Shown here: positions 1-8,539 of the stretch, piece after piece
Numbering within the stretch: position 1 is the first letter of the stretch
How the letters are laid out: every line of letters starts with the position of its first letter
Assembly (NCBI GenBank): GCA_013416455.1
Contig: JACCES010000002.1
Span: 62,001-126,000, forward strand
Source of the DNA: Alcaligenaceae bacterium
Lineage (GTDB): Bacteria > Pseudomonadota > Gammaproteobacteria > Burkholderiales > Burkholderiaceae_B
Direction of reading: 5' to 3'
Length of the DNA: 64,000 bases
The notes under the pieces: model-generated
Told to the model about the DNA's origin: nothing
The model's input: the letters and a program-made list of their open reading frames with translations, nothing else
Database searches by the model: none
Made by a program: the position numbers and the translations under genes

Positions 1-1
1 C

Positions 2-832
2 CATGACGTGGCGATTTATGATCGCTCGCCCGAGGCAGCCGAGGCGGCAGTCGCCTTCGTCGCCTCCGTCGATCCCTCATGCGCGGAACGATGCCGGGTC
101 GCGGCCGATCTGGCCGATGCGCTGGCCGAAGCCGACTATGTTCAGGAAAGCGCGCCGGAGCGGCTGCCGATCAAACAGGCCCTGTACAAGGAAATGGATG
201 CCCTTCTGGGGGCCCGTACCATTGTCGGCAGCTCGACGTCGGGCTTTCCCGCATCGAGCTTTACCACGGGTCTGGCGAATGCCGCGCGATGCCTGGTGGC
301 CCATCCCATCAATCCGCCGCACCTGATACCGCTGGTGGAGATCGTTCCGGCCACCGGCACCGCGCCTGAAACGGTGCGCTTCGTCCATGACCTGATGCGC
401 GACCTTGGCCAGAGCCCCATCATGCTGACGCGGGAGATCAACGGCTTCGTCGTCAACCGCCTGCAAAGCGCGGTGCTTGGGGAAGCCTTCCGTCTGGTGG
501 AGGATGGCATCTGCACACCGGATGAAGTGGACGCGGCCATGGCCGACGGGCTCGGCCTGCGCTGGTGCTTCATGGGCCCGTTCGCGACCATCGATCTGAA
601 TGCGGCGAACGGCGTTGCACAATATTGCGAGAACCTCGGCCCGATGTACCACGGTCTCGCCAAAGAGCAGGCCGACCCGCGCGAGTGGGGGCCGGAGCTG
701 GTTTCCGGCATCGAGGCCAGAATGCGTGTTGCCGTGCCGGCGGACGCCCTGCCGGAGCGCCGCCGCTGGCGAGACCGCTTCCTGGCCCGTATCGTCGAAG
801 CGAAGCAGGCGATTCGCAAGGAACTCGGTTAG
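2..832 (+). CDS. 3-hydroxyacyl-CoA dehydrogenase family protein (5' partial)
   Basis: The reading frame is open from the first bases of the window, so the N-terminus and most of the first Rossmann strand are missing; about 276 codons remain. The visible start (HDVAIYDRS) looks like the end of strand 2 with the acidic residue that binds NAD ribose. The stretch AHPINPPHLIPLVEIVP is the 3HCDH signature and holds the expected catalytic His and Glu. The C-terminal helical domain (NGFVVNRLQSAVLGEAFRLV) follows. The total size fits the short single-domain relatives (lambda-crystallin, L-gulonate 3-dehydrogenase, L-carnitine dehydrogenase) rather than FadB. Substrate is unknown, and the upstream genes lie outside the window. 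Confidence 0.85.
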   Translation, partial: HDVAIYDRSPEAAEAAVAFVASVDPSCAERCRVAADLADALAEADYVQESAPERLPIKQALYKEMDALLGARTIVGSSTSGFPASSFTTGLANAARCLVAHPINPPHLIPLVEIVPATGTAPETVRFVHDLMRDLGQSPIMLTREINGFVVNRLQSAVLGEAFRLVEDGICTPDEVDAAMADGLGLRWCFMGPFATIDLNAANGVAQYCENLGPMYHGLAKEQADPREWGPELVSGIEARMRVAVPADALPERRRWRDRFLARIVEAKQAIRKELG

Positions 833-895
833 GGCGGTTTCGGCAAGGAGATGGCGGCAAACATGCTTCCCGGTGCCGCCGGAATCTTCAAGGGC

Positions 896-1882
896 TCAGT
901 TCACCGTGATGTTGCCATCCTTGATCACCTTGGCCCACTTGGCGATTTCGCTGTCCACGAACTGAGCCAACTCTTCGGACGTGCCGCCGCCGGCCTGCGC
1001 GCCCTGTTCCAGCAGGGCTTTCCTGACCCCGTCGCTGCGCAGCACCGCGTCGGCATCCTCCTGGATCTTCTTGACGACGGCGGCGGGCGTGCCAGCCGGG
1101 GCGAACAGCCCGCTCCAGGTGTAGGCGCCGAAGTCCGGGAGGCCGCTCTCAGATACGGTGGGGGTGTCCGGCCATGACGGGTCGCGCTGTTCTGTACCGA
1201 TCGCCAGCAGCTTCATCTTGCCGTTCCTGACTTGAGGCCCGGACGATAGCGCGGCGTCGAACATCATGTGGCAGGTGCCGGCGATGGTATCGATGATCGC
1301 GGGGCCGCTGCCTCTGTAGGGCACGTGCGTGAGGTCGTTCAGGCCCGACATGGACTTGAACAGTTCACCCGCCAGATGCGATGGCGAGCCGGGTCCGATG
1401 GAACAGTAGTTGGCCGTGTCCTTGTTCTGTTCGGCCCAGGCAATGAACGACTTGACGTCGTTGTAGGGCGCGTCGGTCGGCGCCACCATCAGCAGCGGGA
1501 TCGTCATGCCACGCACGACGGGCGCGAAATCCCTGACGGGATCGTACGACAGCTTGTCGAACAGGCTGATGTTCACGGTGTGCGGGCCGCTGCCGTTCAT
1601 CAGCAGCGTATAGCCATCGGGCTCGGCGCGGGCCGCCGCCTCGGTGCCGATGATGCCTGAGGCGCCGCCGCGGTTTTCCACCACCACTGCCTGGCCCCAG
1701 CGCTGGGTCAGCCCCTGGCCGAGCAGGCGGGTCAGGATGTCCGTGGAGCCGCCGGCGGGGTAGGGCACGATGATGCGGACCGCGCGGTTGGGGTAGTCGC
1801 CGGCGTCCTGGGCGGTCGCCGCTTGCGGGGTCGCGGCCAGCATGCCGAGCATACAGGCGACGGTAATGAATCTTGCTTGCAT
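896..1882 (-). CDS. Bug-family (TctC-like) periplasmic substrate-binding protein
   Basis: The 328-residue protein has an N-terminal Sec signal peptide (MQARFITVACMLGMLAATP, cleavage likely after TAQ or nearby). The Bug hallmark follows: YPNRAVRIIVPYPAGGSTD, then VVENRGGASGIIG and the ADGYTLL-type loop (EPDGYTLL). Bug proteins bind small carboxylates or amides in the periplasm, normally for tripartite tricarboxylate transporters. I chose the ATG at 1882 because GAGGAGA sits just upstream and it begins the signal peptide; the frame extends further upstream without a better start. It lies 59 bp downstream of the dioxygenase gene on the same strand, probably one transcript. No TctA/TctB genes are nearby, so the membrane partner must be elsewhere. 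Confidence 0.9.
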   Translation of the reverse strand: MQARFITVACMLGMLAATPQAATAQDAGDYPNRAVRIIVPYPAGGSTDILTRLLGQGLTQRWGQAVVVENRGGASGIIGTEAAARAEPDGYTLLMNGSGPHTVNISLFDKLSYDPVRDFAPVVRGMTIPLLMVAPTDAPYNDVKSFIAWAEQNKDTANYCSIGPGSPSHLAGELFKSMSGLNDLTHVPYRGSGPAIIDTIAGTCHMMFDAALSSGPQVRNGKMKLLAIGTEQRDPSWPDTPTVSESGLPDFGAYTWSGLFAPAGTPAAVVKKIQEDADAVLRSDGVRKALLEQGAQAGGGTSEELAQFVDSEIAKWAKVIKDGNITVN

Positions 1883-1941
1883 GATGTCTCCTCTCGTGGT
1901 TTTCTTTATGCGAGCCTTGCCGGCTCTGCCTCGCGCGGGCT

Positions 1942-2835
1942 TCAGGCCTCTGCGTGTTGTTCCCACAGCTCGGGCAGCACGTCGCTCAGGCCGGACTGTT
2001 CAGTGGCTGAGATGGTCGTGCGCACGATGGAACGCAATTGGCCGGGCTTCCAGGGGCGTCCACGATGCATGGTGGCGCGGTTGTCCCACATGACCACGTC
2101 GCCCGGTTTCCAGTTGTGCACATAGGTGTAGGCCGGCTCGGTGGCACGCTCGATCAGCCGGGCCAGCAGGTCGGCGCCTTCCCGCTCGCCCATGCCCTCG
2201 ATGGCGCCGGCATGCGAGGCCAGGTACAGTGAGCGGCGGCCATTGACCGGGTTGCGCCAGGTCAAGCGGCGGCGCACCGCCGGCAGGGTTGCATGCTCCT
2301 CCGGCGTCATCATGCCGCGGTCGATCTTGTTGCGCGATGTGGCATAGCTGTGGATCGCCACGGCATCGCGCAGCGTGGCCTGCTCGGATGGGCTCAGCCG
2401 TTCCCAGGCGGCGCGGGTCGAGGCGAATTCGGTCTCGCCGCCCTGTTCCGGGATGACGCGCGCCGACAGTACCGAAGCCACCGCCGGCACCTTCTTGAAC
2501 GAGCTATCGGTATGCCACAGCTGGTTGGCGCGCGCGATGATCAGCGATTTGTCGGTGGGCTGGACGATCTTGCCGTCGGGGCCGATATTGTTCATGCGCG
2601 AATAGAACGTGCCATGGCCGACTGAACCGACCTTGACCACTTCCAGGGGCCCGAAACCGCGCGAGAACGCGGCCTGGACGTCGTCCGAGATGGGCTGGTC
2701 GCGCCAGACGAGTACGGAATACTCTTCGAACGCGGCGCAGACCTGGGCGAAGGCGGCGGCGTCGGACGTCGCCTCGATCAGGCCGATGCCGTGGATTTCG
2801 GCGCCGAAGTCTTGGTGCAAACGCTCAATGCGCAT
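1942..2835 (-). CDS. TauD/TfdA-family Fe(II)/2-oxoglutarate dioxygenase
   Basis: A 297-residue protein of normal TauD/TfdA length. The iron-binding triad is visible: His108 and Asp110 in LWHTD, and His258 in WDNRATMHRGR. Arg268 (GQLRSI) is the likely 2-oxoglutarate anchor. These enzymes hydroxylate a substrate (taurine, alkyl sulfates, 2,4-D and others) while converting 2-oxoglutarate and O2 to succinate and CO2. The N-terminal RIERLHQDFGAEIHGIGL is typical. The gene lies between an IclR regulator and a Bug binding protein on one strand, which suggests an inducible uptake-and-oxidation cassette. The substrate cannot be read from sequence. Confidence 0.88.
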   Translation of the reverse strand: MRIERLHQDFGAEIHGIGLIEATSDAAAFAQVCAAFEEYSVLVWRDQPISDDVQAAFSRGFGPLEVVKVGSVGHGTFYSRMNNIGPDGKIVQPTDKSLIIARANQLWHTDSSFKKVPAVASVLSARVIPEQGGETEFASTRAAWERLSPSEQATLRDAVAIHSYATSRNKIDRGMMTPEEHATLPAVRRRLTWRNPVNGRRSLYLASHAGAIEGMGEREGADLLARLIERATEPAYTYVHNWKPGDVVMWDNRATMHRGRPWKPGQLRSIVRTTISATEQSGLSDVLPELWEQHAEA

Positions 2836-2883
2836 GATGACTCTCCTGCTTGTTGGGGGCGAAGACCTATTGCGATGAATTGT

Positions 2884-2893
2884 TGAAGCTTCA
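2884..2893. promoter_or_regulatory. Possible IclR operator, palindrome TGAAGCTTCA
   Basis: A perfect 10-bp palindrome, TGAAGCTTCA, lies about 50 bp upstream of the dioxygenase start. It sits in an AT-rich patch of the 177-bp gap between the IclR gene and the dioxygenase. Its position suits an operator for the upstream IclR regulator. A second short palindrome (TACATGTA) occurs near 2950. Both are short enough to occur by chance. Confidence 0.25.
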
Positions 2894-3012
2894 TGAATAC
2901 TCTAGCATCGCACCCCCGAAAACGGGCTGGAGAACCGCTTGCGGCCTGCATTTACATGTATGTGAAAATCCTGGCACGGCGCCGGGATGCGCCATCGGCG
3001 GCTGCCGGAGCC

Positions 3013-3798
3013 TCAGGAGGATGAAGCGGGCCCGGCCGGCGGGATCGGCCCGGCGGCTTCCAGATGGGCGATGCCGGAACGCATCGCCGCGACCACCTCT
3101 GTTTCTTTTTCTTCCAGCCGTTCCACCGGGCCCGATACCGCCAGCGCGAACAACCGGCCGAAGCGGCGCTCGGGCAGCACCATGCAGATCCCGCCCGCGC
3201 CCGGTTCGAGGGTGTGCTTGTTGAATACGTAGCCATCGCGCCGCCCCTGCTCGATATGCCGCATCAGTTCCGCCAGGGAGATCTTGCGCGCCGGATCGGG
3301 CTCATGGAAGTTGATGCGCCGCACCAGCTCGGCGATCTCTTCATCGGTGCGCGCGCCCAGCATGGCCCAGCCGCTGCCCGAGCGCGCGATCGGCCGGATC
3401 GTGCCGATCGGCACCGCATACCAGATCGGCAGGCGCGACGGGATCAGGTAGACGTACTGCACGTACAGGTCGCTTTGCGCGGACAGCGTGACCGTTTCGC
3501 CGTACGCTTCGGACAGCCGCCGCATCAGCCGCAGCACTTCTTCGTTCTGGCCGAACAGCGCGCGCTGCACCCAGTTGCCCAGCGAAGCCATGCGCATGGT
3601 CGGCATATAGGTGCGCGAAAAGCGGTCATAGTCCAGGTAGCCCAGCGTCACCAGGCTTTTCAGCAGCGCCGACGCGCTCGACGGCGGATAGCCGAAGCGC
3701 TGCGTGAAGTCCTTCAGCGCCATGGGGCGCTGTTCGGTTTCGAAGGCCTCGAGTATTTCGAATACCCGCTGGGAGGTCTTGATGGGCTTTTCCGGCAT
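3013..3798 (-). CDS. IclR-family transcriptional regulator
   Basis: A 261-residue protein with an N-terminal winged helix-turn-helix (about residues 6-65; QRVFEILEAFETEQRPMALKD, then PPSSASALLKSLVTLGYL) and a C-terminal IclR effector domain. The ATG at 3798 gives the usual IclR start close to KTSQRVFEIL; the frame also runs upstream but that extension looks non-coding. It is the first gene of a minus-strand trio (regulator, TauD-type dioxygenase, Bug protein), so it probably controls them in response to a small aromatic or carboxylic acid. The effector is unknown. Confidence 0.85.
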   Translation of the reverse strand: MPEKPIKTSQRVFEILEAFETEQRPMALKDFTQRFGYPPSSASALLKSLVTLGYLDYDRFSRTYMPTMRMASLGNWVQRALFGQNEEVLRLMRRLSEAYGETVTLSAQSDLYVQYVYLIPSRLPIWYAVPIGTIRPIARSGSGWAMLGARTDEEIAELVRRINFHEPDPARKISLAELMRHIEQGRRDGYVFNKHTLEPGAGGICMVLPERRFGRLFALAVSGPVERLEEKETEVVAAMRSGIAHLEAAGPIPPAGPASSS

Positions 3799-3909
3799 GG
3801 CGTGGAGCTTAGCACCGCTTGGGGCCTGGATGGCGGAGCGGGTCCGTGTCCATCGCAATGCCCCGACTGCGACGCCTCTGGCGCCGCAGTCGCGGGAGCC
3901 CCTACGGGA

Positions 3910-5901
3910 TCAATACTCGATGGTCAGGCCCGCGTAGTAGCGGCGCCCGTCCAGGTGCTTGCCGTATTCGTTGGAATCGATCTGCTTGTCCAGGGCATTG
4001 TAGATGCCGGCGAAGCCCAGCACGTTCTTGCTGAAGCGATAAGTCGCGCCCAGATCGACGATGGTGTAGGCGGGGATCTCGTCGGTGCCGCCGTCTATGC
4101 TCTTGCTCTTGTACTTGGTCTTGGTCCAGAGCTTGAGATCGTTGTTCAACTGGTAGTCCAGGCCGACGTTGAACATGTGGCGCGGCGTGTTGTTCAGGGC
4201 CTGGCCGGCGCTGTCGCCCGATTTGATTTCGCTGTCCGATAGCGTGTAGCTGGTGTTCAGCATCAGTTTGTCGGTCACGGGCATGCCGAACGCCGCCTCG
4301 ATGCCGCGCAGTGTGGCGGAATCCAGATTCACGTATTGCTGGATGCTCTGGCGCGGCGGGTTGTTGCCATATACGCAGGCGGGCGGGGCGCCGACCGGCG
4401 TGTTGCAGACGTATTCCTTGCCGATTTTGTCCTTGAACCTGGTGTAGTAGGCCATCACGCTGAAGTTCAGTCTTTCCGGCGTGGCGTAGGCAAAACCGAA
4501 CTCGAAGTTGGTGCTCTTTTCCGGCTGCAGGTCGGAATTGCCTTTGTCCCAGGAGCGGCCGCGCGCGGCGGGTTCGACGATGTTGTCGTCGGCCTGTTTC
4601 AGCGAAGGCGTCTTGTAGCCGCCGCTGACGCCGCCTTTCAGGTTCAGGTTGTCGGTCAGGCGGTATACGCTGTAGAGACGGGGCGTGAAGTGCGTGCCAT
4701 AGTGTTCGTTCTTGTCCAGGCGCGCGCCGCCGGTCAGTGTCAGCCGGTCGGTGAGCGACCATTCGTTCTCGGCGAACAGGGCGGCCTGCCACCGCTCCAG
4801 ATTGGTGGCGATGGAGCCCTGGAAGCGCGACTCGTCGTGAATGGTCTTTTCCTGCTTGTATTCGGCGCCCACCGTCAGCATGTGCGCATCGAACGGTACG
4901 ACGGTTTTGGTGTTGAAGGTGGTGGCGCGGTAGCCGGATTCGATATCGCCGTTGACGATGTCCACGGATTCGTGCAGCACCCACGACTTGGTTTCGGCGC
5001 CCCGGCCCCAGCGCCAGTCGTGCGTCAGGCCGTAGACGGTACGCTCGTTGTGCATCATCATCGGGTCCGTCGAGCTTTCCTCGCTGCGGTCGTTCTTGTT
5101 GCGCGCGTGGCCGCCCTCCAGTTCCAGGCTGTGCTGCTCGTTCAGCTTCCATGTGAACTTGGCCGTGTTGTCGATACGGTCCTTGGCGGCGTAGCCGCCC
5201 TGGATGCTGTCTTCCAGGCGGCGGTACTTGGAGCCGTACACGGTCATGGCCAGGCGGTCGTCGATCAGCGGGCCGCTGAGATAGTAGCGTCCCTGATAGG
5301 CGTTGCCGGCATCGGAATCACCCTGGAACACACCGTCCACCGTCACGCTGCCCGTCCATTCGGGCGGCACTTTCTTGGTGATGACGTTGATCACGCCGCC
5401 CAGGGCGCTGGACCCATACAGCGACGACATCGGGCCGCGAATGACTTCGATCCGTTCAATGGCCGACAGCGGCGGCAGCCAGCTGGTCTGGGCGCCGCCG
5501 CCGAAACCGTTGTAATAGGCCTCGCTGGACGCGCCCAGCGGCTTGCCGTCGATCAGGAACAGCACGTAGTTTTCGCCCATGCCACGGATGTTGACGGAGG
5601 TCGATTCGATCTTGCCGCCCGCGCCGCCTTCGATACTGACGCCAGGGATGTCCTGCAGCGCATCGGTGACGTCGCGGTAGAACTTGCCTTCCAGATCCTC
5701 GCTGGTGATGACCGAGATGGAAGCGGGCGCATCGGCGATGGCCTGTTCGAAGCCTGTCGCCGTCACGACGACGTTCGGCAATTGCGTGACGGGAGTGCTG
5801 GCGGACTGGGCCATGACGCAGCTAAGGGGCAGCAGCCCGGCGAGCGCGCAGCCCACCGCTACACTGCTCGCTTTCAAAGGAAAGGGGCGAGTGGATGACA
5901 T
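3910..5901 (-). CDS. TonB-dependent siderophore receptor (FepA/IrgA-like)
   Basis: A 663-residue outer-membrane receptor. It has a signal peptide (ending near VMAQSA), a plug domain from about residue 42 (VVVTATGFEQAIADAPASIS; DALQDIPGVSIEGG; VNIRGMGENYVLFLIDGKP; IERIEVIRGPMSSLYGSSA; GGVINVITKK), then a beta-barrel ending in the C-terminal aromatic (TIEY). The plug text resembles FepA, IrgA and CirA, so a catecholate siderophore or its breakdown products is a reasonable guess. A 15/19 Fur-box match lies about 70 bp upstream. It lies just downstream of a two-component system on the same strand. Confidence 0.92.
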   Translation of the reverse strand: MSSTRPFPLKASSVAVGCALAGLLPLSCVMAQSASTPVTQLPNVVVTATGFEQAIADAPASISVITSEDLEGKFYRDVTDALQDIPGVSIEGGAGGKIESTSVNIRGMGENYVLFLIDGKPLGASSEAYYNGFGGGAQTSWLPPLSAIERIEVIRGPMSSLYGSSALGGVINVITKKVPPEWTGSVTVDGVFQGDSDAGNAYQGRYYLSGPLIDDRLAMTVYGSKYRRLEDSIQGGYAAKDRIDNTAKFTWKLNEQHSLELEGGHARNKNDRSEESSTDPMMMHNERTVYGLTHDWRWGRGAETKSWVLHESVDIVNGDIESGYRATTFNTKTVVPFDAHMLTVGAEYKQEKTIHDESRFQGSIATNLERWQAALFAENEWSLTDRLTLTGGARLDKNEHYGTHFTPRLYSVYRLTDNLNLKGGVSGGYKTPSLKQADDNIVEPAARGRSWDKGNSDLQPEKSTNFEFGFAYATPERLNFSVMAYYTRFKDKIGKEYVCNTPVGAPPACVYGNNPPRQSIQQYVNLDSATLRGIEAAFGMPVTDKLMLNTSYTLSDSEIKSGDSAGQALNNTPRHMFNVGLDYQLNNDLKLWTKTKYKSKSIDGGTDEIPAYTIVDLGATYRFSKNVLGFAGIYNALDKQIDSNEYGKHLDGRRYYAGLTIEY

Positions 5902-5968
5902 CGGGATGATCCTGTCGGAAAACGGGGAGACGGGGCGTCCCCTGGATATATGGATTGGATTAATGACT

Positions 5969-5987
5969 GATAATGAAAACTATTTTC
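5969..5987 (-). promoter_or_regulatory. Fur box upstream of the TonB receptor
   Basis: GATAATGAAAACTATTTTC matches the 19-bp Fur consensus at 15 of 19 positions and holds the inverted repeat TGAAAA-cta-TTTTCA. It lies 67 bp upstream of the receptor start in an AT-rich island. Iron-repressed expression of the receptor is the expected result. Confidence 0.8.
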
Positions 5988-6023
5988 ATTACGTATATTT
6001 TGGCAGGCATAACTGACCGTTTC

Positions 6024-6080
6024 CTGACCACGCGCCAAAGCGCAAGCCTCCCCACCTTGCGGTTTGCATGCCGCTCGGAT
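6024..6080 (+). repeat. Dispersed repeat, copy A (TGACCACG family)
   Basis: A 57-bp stretch starting CTGACCACGCGCCAAAGCGC. It is nearly identical to 29322-29378 (four or so differences) and to the reverse complement of 42873-42914. It fills most of the gap between the sensor kinase stop and the Fur box of the TonB receptor. Confidence 0.8.
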
Positions 6081-6090
6081 TCGCTCCGGC

Positions 6091-7416
6091 CTACATAGGT
6101 GGAAACCGCAGGCGCACGGTACAGCTCGTGGCGTCGACGAAGTGAATGTCGGCGCCCGCGTTGCGCAGCGCCTGGCGCGCGATGGCCAGCCCAAGGCCCG
6201 AACCCCTGCCGTCCTGGCGGCCTTTGTGGAAGCGCTGGAAGACCGTCTCGCGCAGATGGGGCGGTACGCCCGGCCCCGCATCCGATATGTCGAGCACGGC
6301 GCCGCCGTCATGCGCGCGGTACAGGCGCACGGCGACGGCTCCCGCGCCGTGCGCCAACGCGTTTTCGACCACATTGCGGATGGCGTCGCGCAGCGCATCG
6401 GCGTCGCCGCCGACAAGAACCTGATCGAGGAAGTCGGCATGTATCTCGCGATGGTGCCGCTCGAACAGCGGGATCAGCGACGCCACGACCTCGCGCGCCA
6501 GGCGGGACAGGGATACGGTGCCGCCCGGGGGGCCGGCATGCAGAGCGTGATCCCGCCGGGCCAGCGTCAGCAATTGCCCCACAAGGCGGCGCAGCCGTTT
6601 CATTTCCTGCTCGATGGCGGGCCAGTCGGCCTTGCCTTCGTGCTGCATTTTCTGCAGACGCAGATCCAGCACCGTCAGCGGGGTGCGCAGCTCGTGGGCG
6701 GCATCGGCCACCAGCTGTTTTTCGGTGGCCAGCGCCTGGCCGAGGCGGTCGAGCGCCAGATTGGCGGCTTGCGCCAGCGGCAGGACCTCTTTGGGCAGCC
6801 GCGCCAATGGAATGCGATGTTCAGGATCGTCGGGGCTGATCTCGGCGGCCAGTACGGCGGCCTGGCGCACCGGGCGCAGCGTCCAGCGCATCAGGCTCCA
6901 CATGATCAGTGCGGTGGCCAGCAGAAACAGGGGCAGCGCGAGCAGGCCGTGCAGGAACCGGGTCTGCAGCAGCGCGTCGATGAGGTTGCGTTCCAGTGTG
7001 TCGAGCTTGGAAACGATCAGCGTGGTGCCGTCGCTCAGTTGCACCGGCACACCGATGACTTTGCCATGGCCCCGGTAGGATTTGAGCCGCATCGGCTTGA
7101 GCGCTTCGTTCAGCGTGCCGGGCCGCATGCGCAGGGCGCGCGGCAGATTGCGGGAATGCCACATGGCTTTGCCGCCGGCATCGTACAAGGTGTAGTACAG
7201 CTCGCCGCCCGCGTATTCCCGCGGCAGAAGGCTCAGGTCGCTGGCCGAGGTCAGGCCCTGTGCGATCTCCTGGGCCTGCAGCAGCAGCGTGCTGTAGCGA
7301 AGCTCGTCGCGTGTGTTGTACAGGTGCCAGAGCAGGCTGCCGAAGCCGAGCAGGCTGACCAACAGCAGGGCCGCGAAGATGCGCGACGCCAGGCTACGCC
7401 GGGTCATCCGTCTCAT
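6091..7416 (-). CDS. Sensor histidine kinase (QseC/PmrB-like)
   Basis: A 441-residue inner-membrane kinase. There is a transmembrane helix at about 13-31, a periplasmic region of about 120 residues, a second helix at about 157-176, then HAMP. The dimerisation/phosphoacceptor domain has His241 in DAAHELRTPLT. The ATPase domain shows the N box (RNVVENALAHG, near 352), G1 (DAGPGVPP, 379-386) and G2 (GSGLGLAIA, 405-413). I chose ATG 7416, which overlaps the end of the response-regulator gene; 7407 is also possible. It is translationally coupled to that regulator and sits between a TonB receptor and a PepSY operon, so it may sense iron or envelope stress. The signal is not known. Confidence 0.9.
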   Translation of the reverse strand: MRRMTRRSLASRIFAALLLVSLLGFGSLLWHLYNTRDELRYSTLLLQAQEIAQGLTSASDLSLLPREYAGGELYYTLYDAGGKAMWHSRNLPRALRMRPGTLNEALKPMRLKSYRGHGKVIGVPVQLSDGTTLIVSKLDTLERNLIDALLQTRFLHGLLALPLFLLATALIMWSLMRWTLRPVRQAAVLAAEISPDDPEHRIPLARLPKEVLPLAQAANLALDRLGQALATEKQLVADAAHELRTPLTVLDLRLQKMQHEGKADWPAIEQEMKRLRRLVGQLLTLARRDHALHAGPPGGTVSLSRLAREVVASLIPLFERHHREIHADFLDQVLVGGDADALRDAIRNVVENALAHGAGAVAVRLYRAHDGGAVLDISDAGPGVPPHLRETVFQRFHKGRQDGRGSGLGLAIARQALRNAGADIHFVDATSCTVRLRFPPM

Positions 7417-8089
7417 CACGGCCCGGCAACAGACGATAGCCGATGCCGCGCACGGTCTGGATGCCGGCCCGGGCGCCGCCATTGGCGAGCTTGCGCCGCA
7501 ACCGCGACACCAGGGCCTCGATGGCGTTGAGCGTGACGCTTTCGCTGTCGGCGTACAGGTGTTCTTCCAGATATTCCTTGACCACGATACGCGGCGATGT
7601 GCGCAGCATTTCCTCCAGCAGCATGGTTTCGCGCCGGGAAAGATCCAGCGCTTTGCCATCCACGCTGGCCTGGCGCGCCCGGGGTTCGAATACGAGGTTG
7701 CCGCAGCTCAGCGTCACGGACGAGTTCGAGGCCCGGCGCAGCACGGCGCGTATGCGGGCTTCCAGTTCACGCACGTCGAAAGGTTTGAGCACGTAATCGT
7801 CGGCGCCGGCATCCAGGCTGGCAATGCGGCTTTCGACGGCATCGCGCGCCGTCAGAATGATGCAAGGAATGGGGCGGTCGCGGTCGGCGCCGCGCTGCTC
7901 CAGCACGCGCTGGCCGTCCATATCGGGCAGCCCCAGATCCAGAATCATTGCGTCATAGCGCGTAACGCATTGGGCGGCCAGCGCCCTCTGGCCGGTGTCC
8001 ACGGCATCCACGGCAAAGCCGCGATGCCGCAGGTGGTCCACCAGCAGCGAACGCAGGTTGGGATGGTCTTCCACGACAAGCAGTTTCAT
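7394..8089 (-). CDS. OmpR-family response regulator (QseB-like)
   Basis: A 231-residue regulator with receiver domain and OmpR/PhoB winged helix. The acidic pocket (E7, D8), phosphoacceptor Asp51 (MILDLGLPDMDG) and the conserved Lys in VLKPFD are all present. The C-terminal DNA-binding domain ends with the usual VRGIGYRLLP. Its 3' end overlaps the start of the sensor kinase gene by 23 bp, so the pair is co-translated. It is divergent from the DUF3649-PepSY operon across a 150-bp intergenic region that could carry its own or iron-responsive control sites. Confidence 0.92.
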   Translation of the reverse strand: MKLLVVEDHPNLRSLLVDHLRHRGFAVDAVDTGQRALAAQCVTRYDAMILDLGLPDMDGQRVLEQRGADRDRPIPCIILTARDAVESRIASLDAGADDYVLKPFDVRELEARIRAVLRRASNSSVTLSCGNLVFEPRARQASVDGKALDLSRRETMLLEEMLRTSPRIVVKEYLEEHLYADSESVTLNAIEALVSRLRRKLANGGARAGIQTVRGIGYRLLPGRDETDDPA

Positions 8090-8157
8090 TGTGTTTCGAC
8101 GGGGGGATTGTCAGCTTCCGATCAGGTTGGAATGTCAGACTTGCGGTCTTGGTTCGA

Positions 8158-8176
8158 TGCAATCATTTTCATTGTT
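8158..8176 (+). promoter_or_regulatory. Weak Fur-box-like sequence upstream of the DUF3649 operon
   Basis: The stretch around AATCATTTTCATTG matches the 19-bp Fur consensus at about 11 of 19 positions. A further half-site (CATTATC) follows near 8190. It lies 64 bp upstream of the DUF3649 start. The match is much weaker than the two other boxes in the region. Confidence 0.4.
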
Positions 8177-8239
8177 GCGTCTTGTTCTCATTATCGATTC
8201 TATTTCTATCGGTTGTCTACCAGCGGACGGGTCTGGAAA

Positions 8240-8539
8240 ATGGAAATGCTCAAGCAGGACCGATGGCTGAATGGCCAGCGCCTGGATGTTGCCGTGCGCA
8301 CGCTGCTCGGAGTGGGAGCGGGCTATGCGCTTTCGGCGCTGTTGGCCGCCTCGCTGAGTGTGGTGCTGCCGGCGGCGCGCGCCGAAGCGGTGATGGTGGC
8401 GACCATGCTGGCCTTCCTGGCTTATGCGGCGCTGATCATCTGGGCCTATGCGGCGCGCAGCGCGAGGCGGCTGGCCGCCATCTGGGTCGCGCTGGCGCTG
8501 GTGCTTTGGCTGGCGATGGCCTGGGGAGGGCAAGCATGA
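8240..8539 (+). CDS. DUF3649 small membrane protein, iron-uptake operon
   Basis: A 99-residue protein with three likely transmembrane helices (about 18-45, 50-68 and 76-95). DUF3649 proteins are usually found beside PepSY and DUF3325 genes and TonB siderophore receptors, and are described as iron-transport-associated, without a proven biochemical role. The stop overlaps the next start (ATGA at 8536-8539), so the two genes are translationally coupled. The start could also be the ATG six bases downstream, since neither has a strong ribosome binding site. Confidence 0.75.
   Translation: MEMLKQDRWLNGQRLDVAVRTLLGVGAGYALSALLAASLSVVLPAARAEAVMVATMLAFLAYAALIIWAYAARSARRLAAIWVALALVLWLAMAWGGQA

Noticed and set aside
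2945-2970. TACATGTA palindrome near 2950 as an operator
   Set aside because: It is very short, and the flanking bases are not symmetric.
4336-5898. A 520-codon open frame on the plus strand opposite the TonB receptor
   Set aside because: Its composition is that of a reversed barrel gene, with no family features and no ribosome binding site of note.
7417-7659. Longer start for the sensor kinase
   Set aside because: The extension lies wholly in the response-regulator coding region and looks like a shadow; the membrane helix begins normally from 7416.
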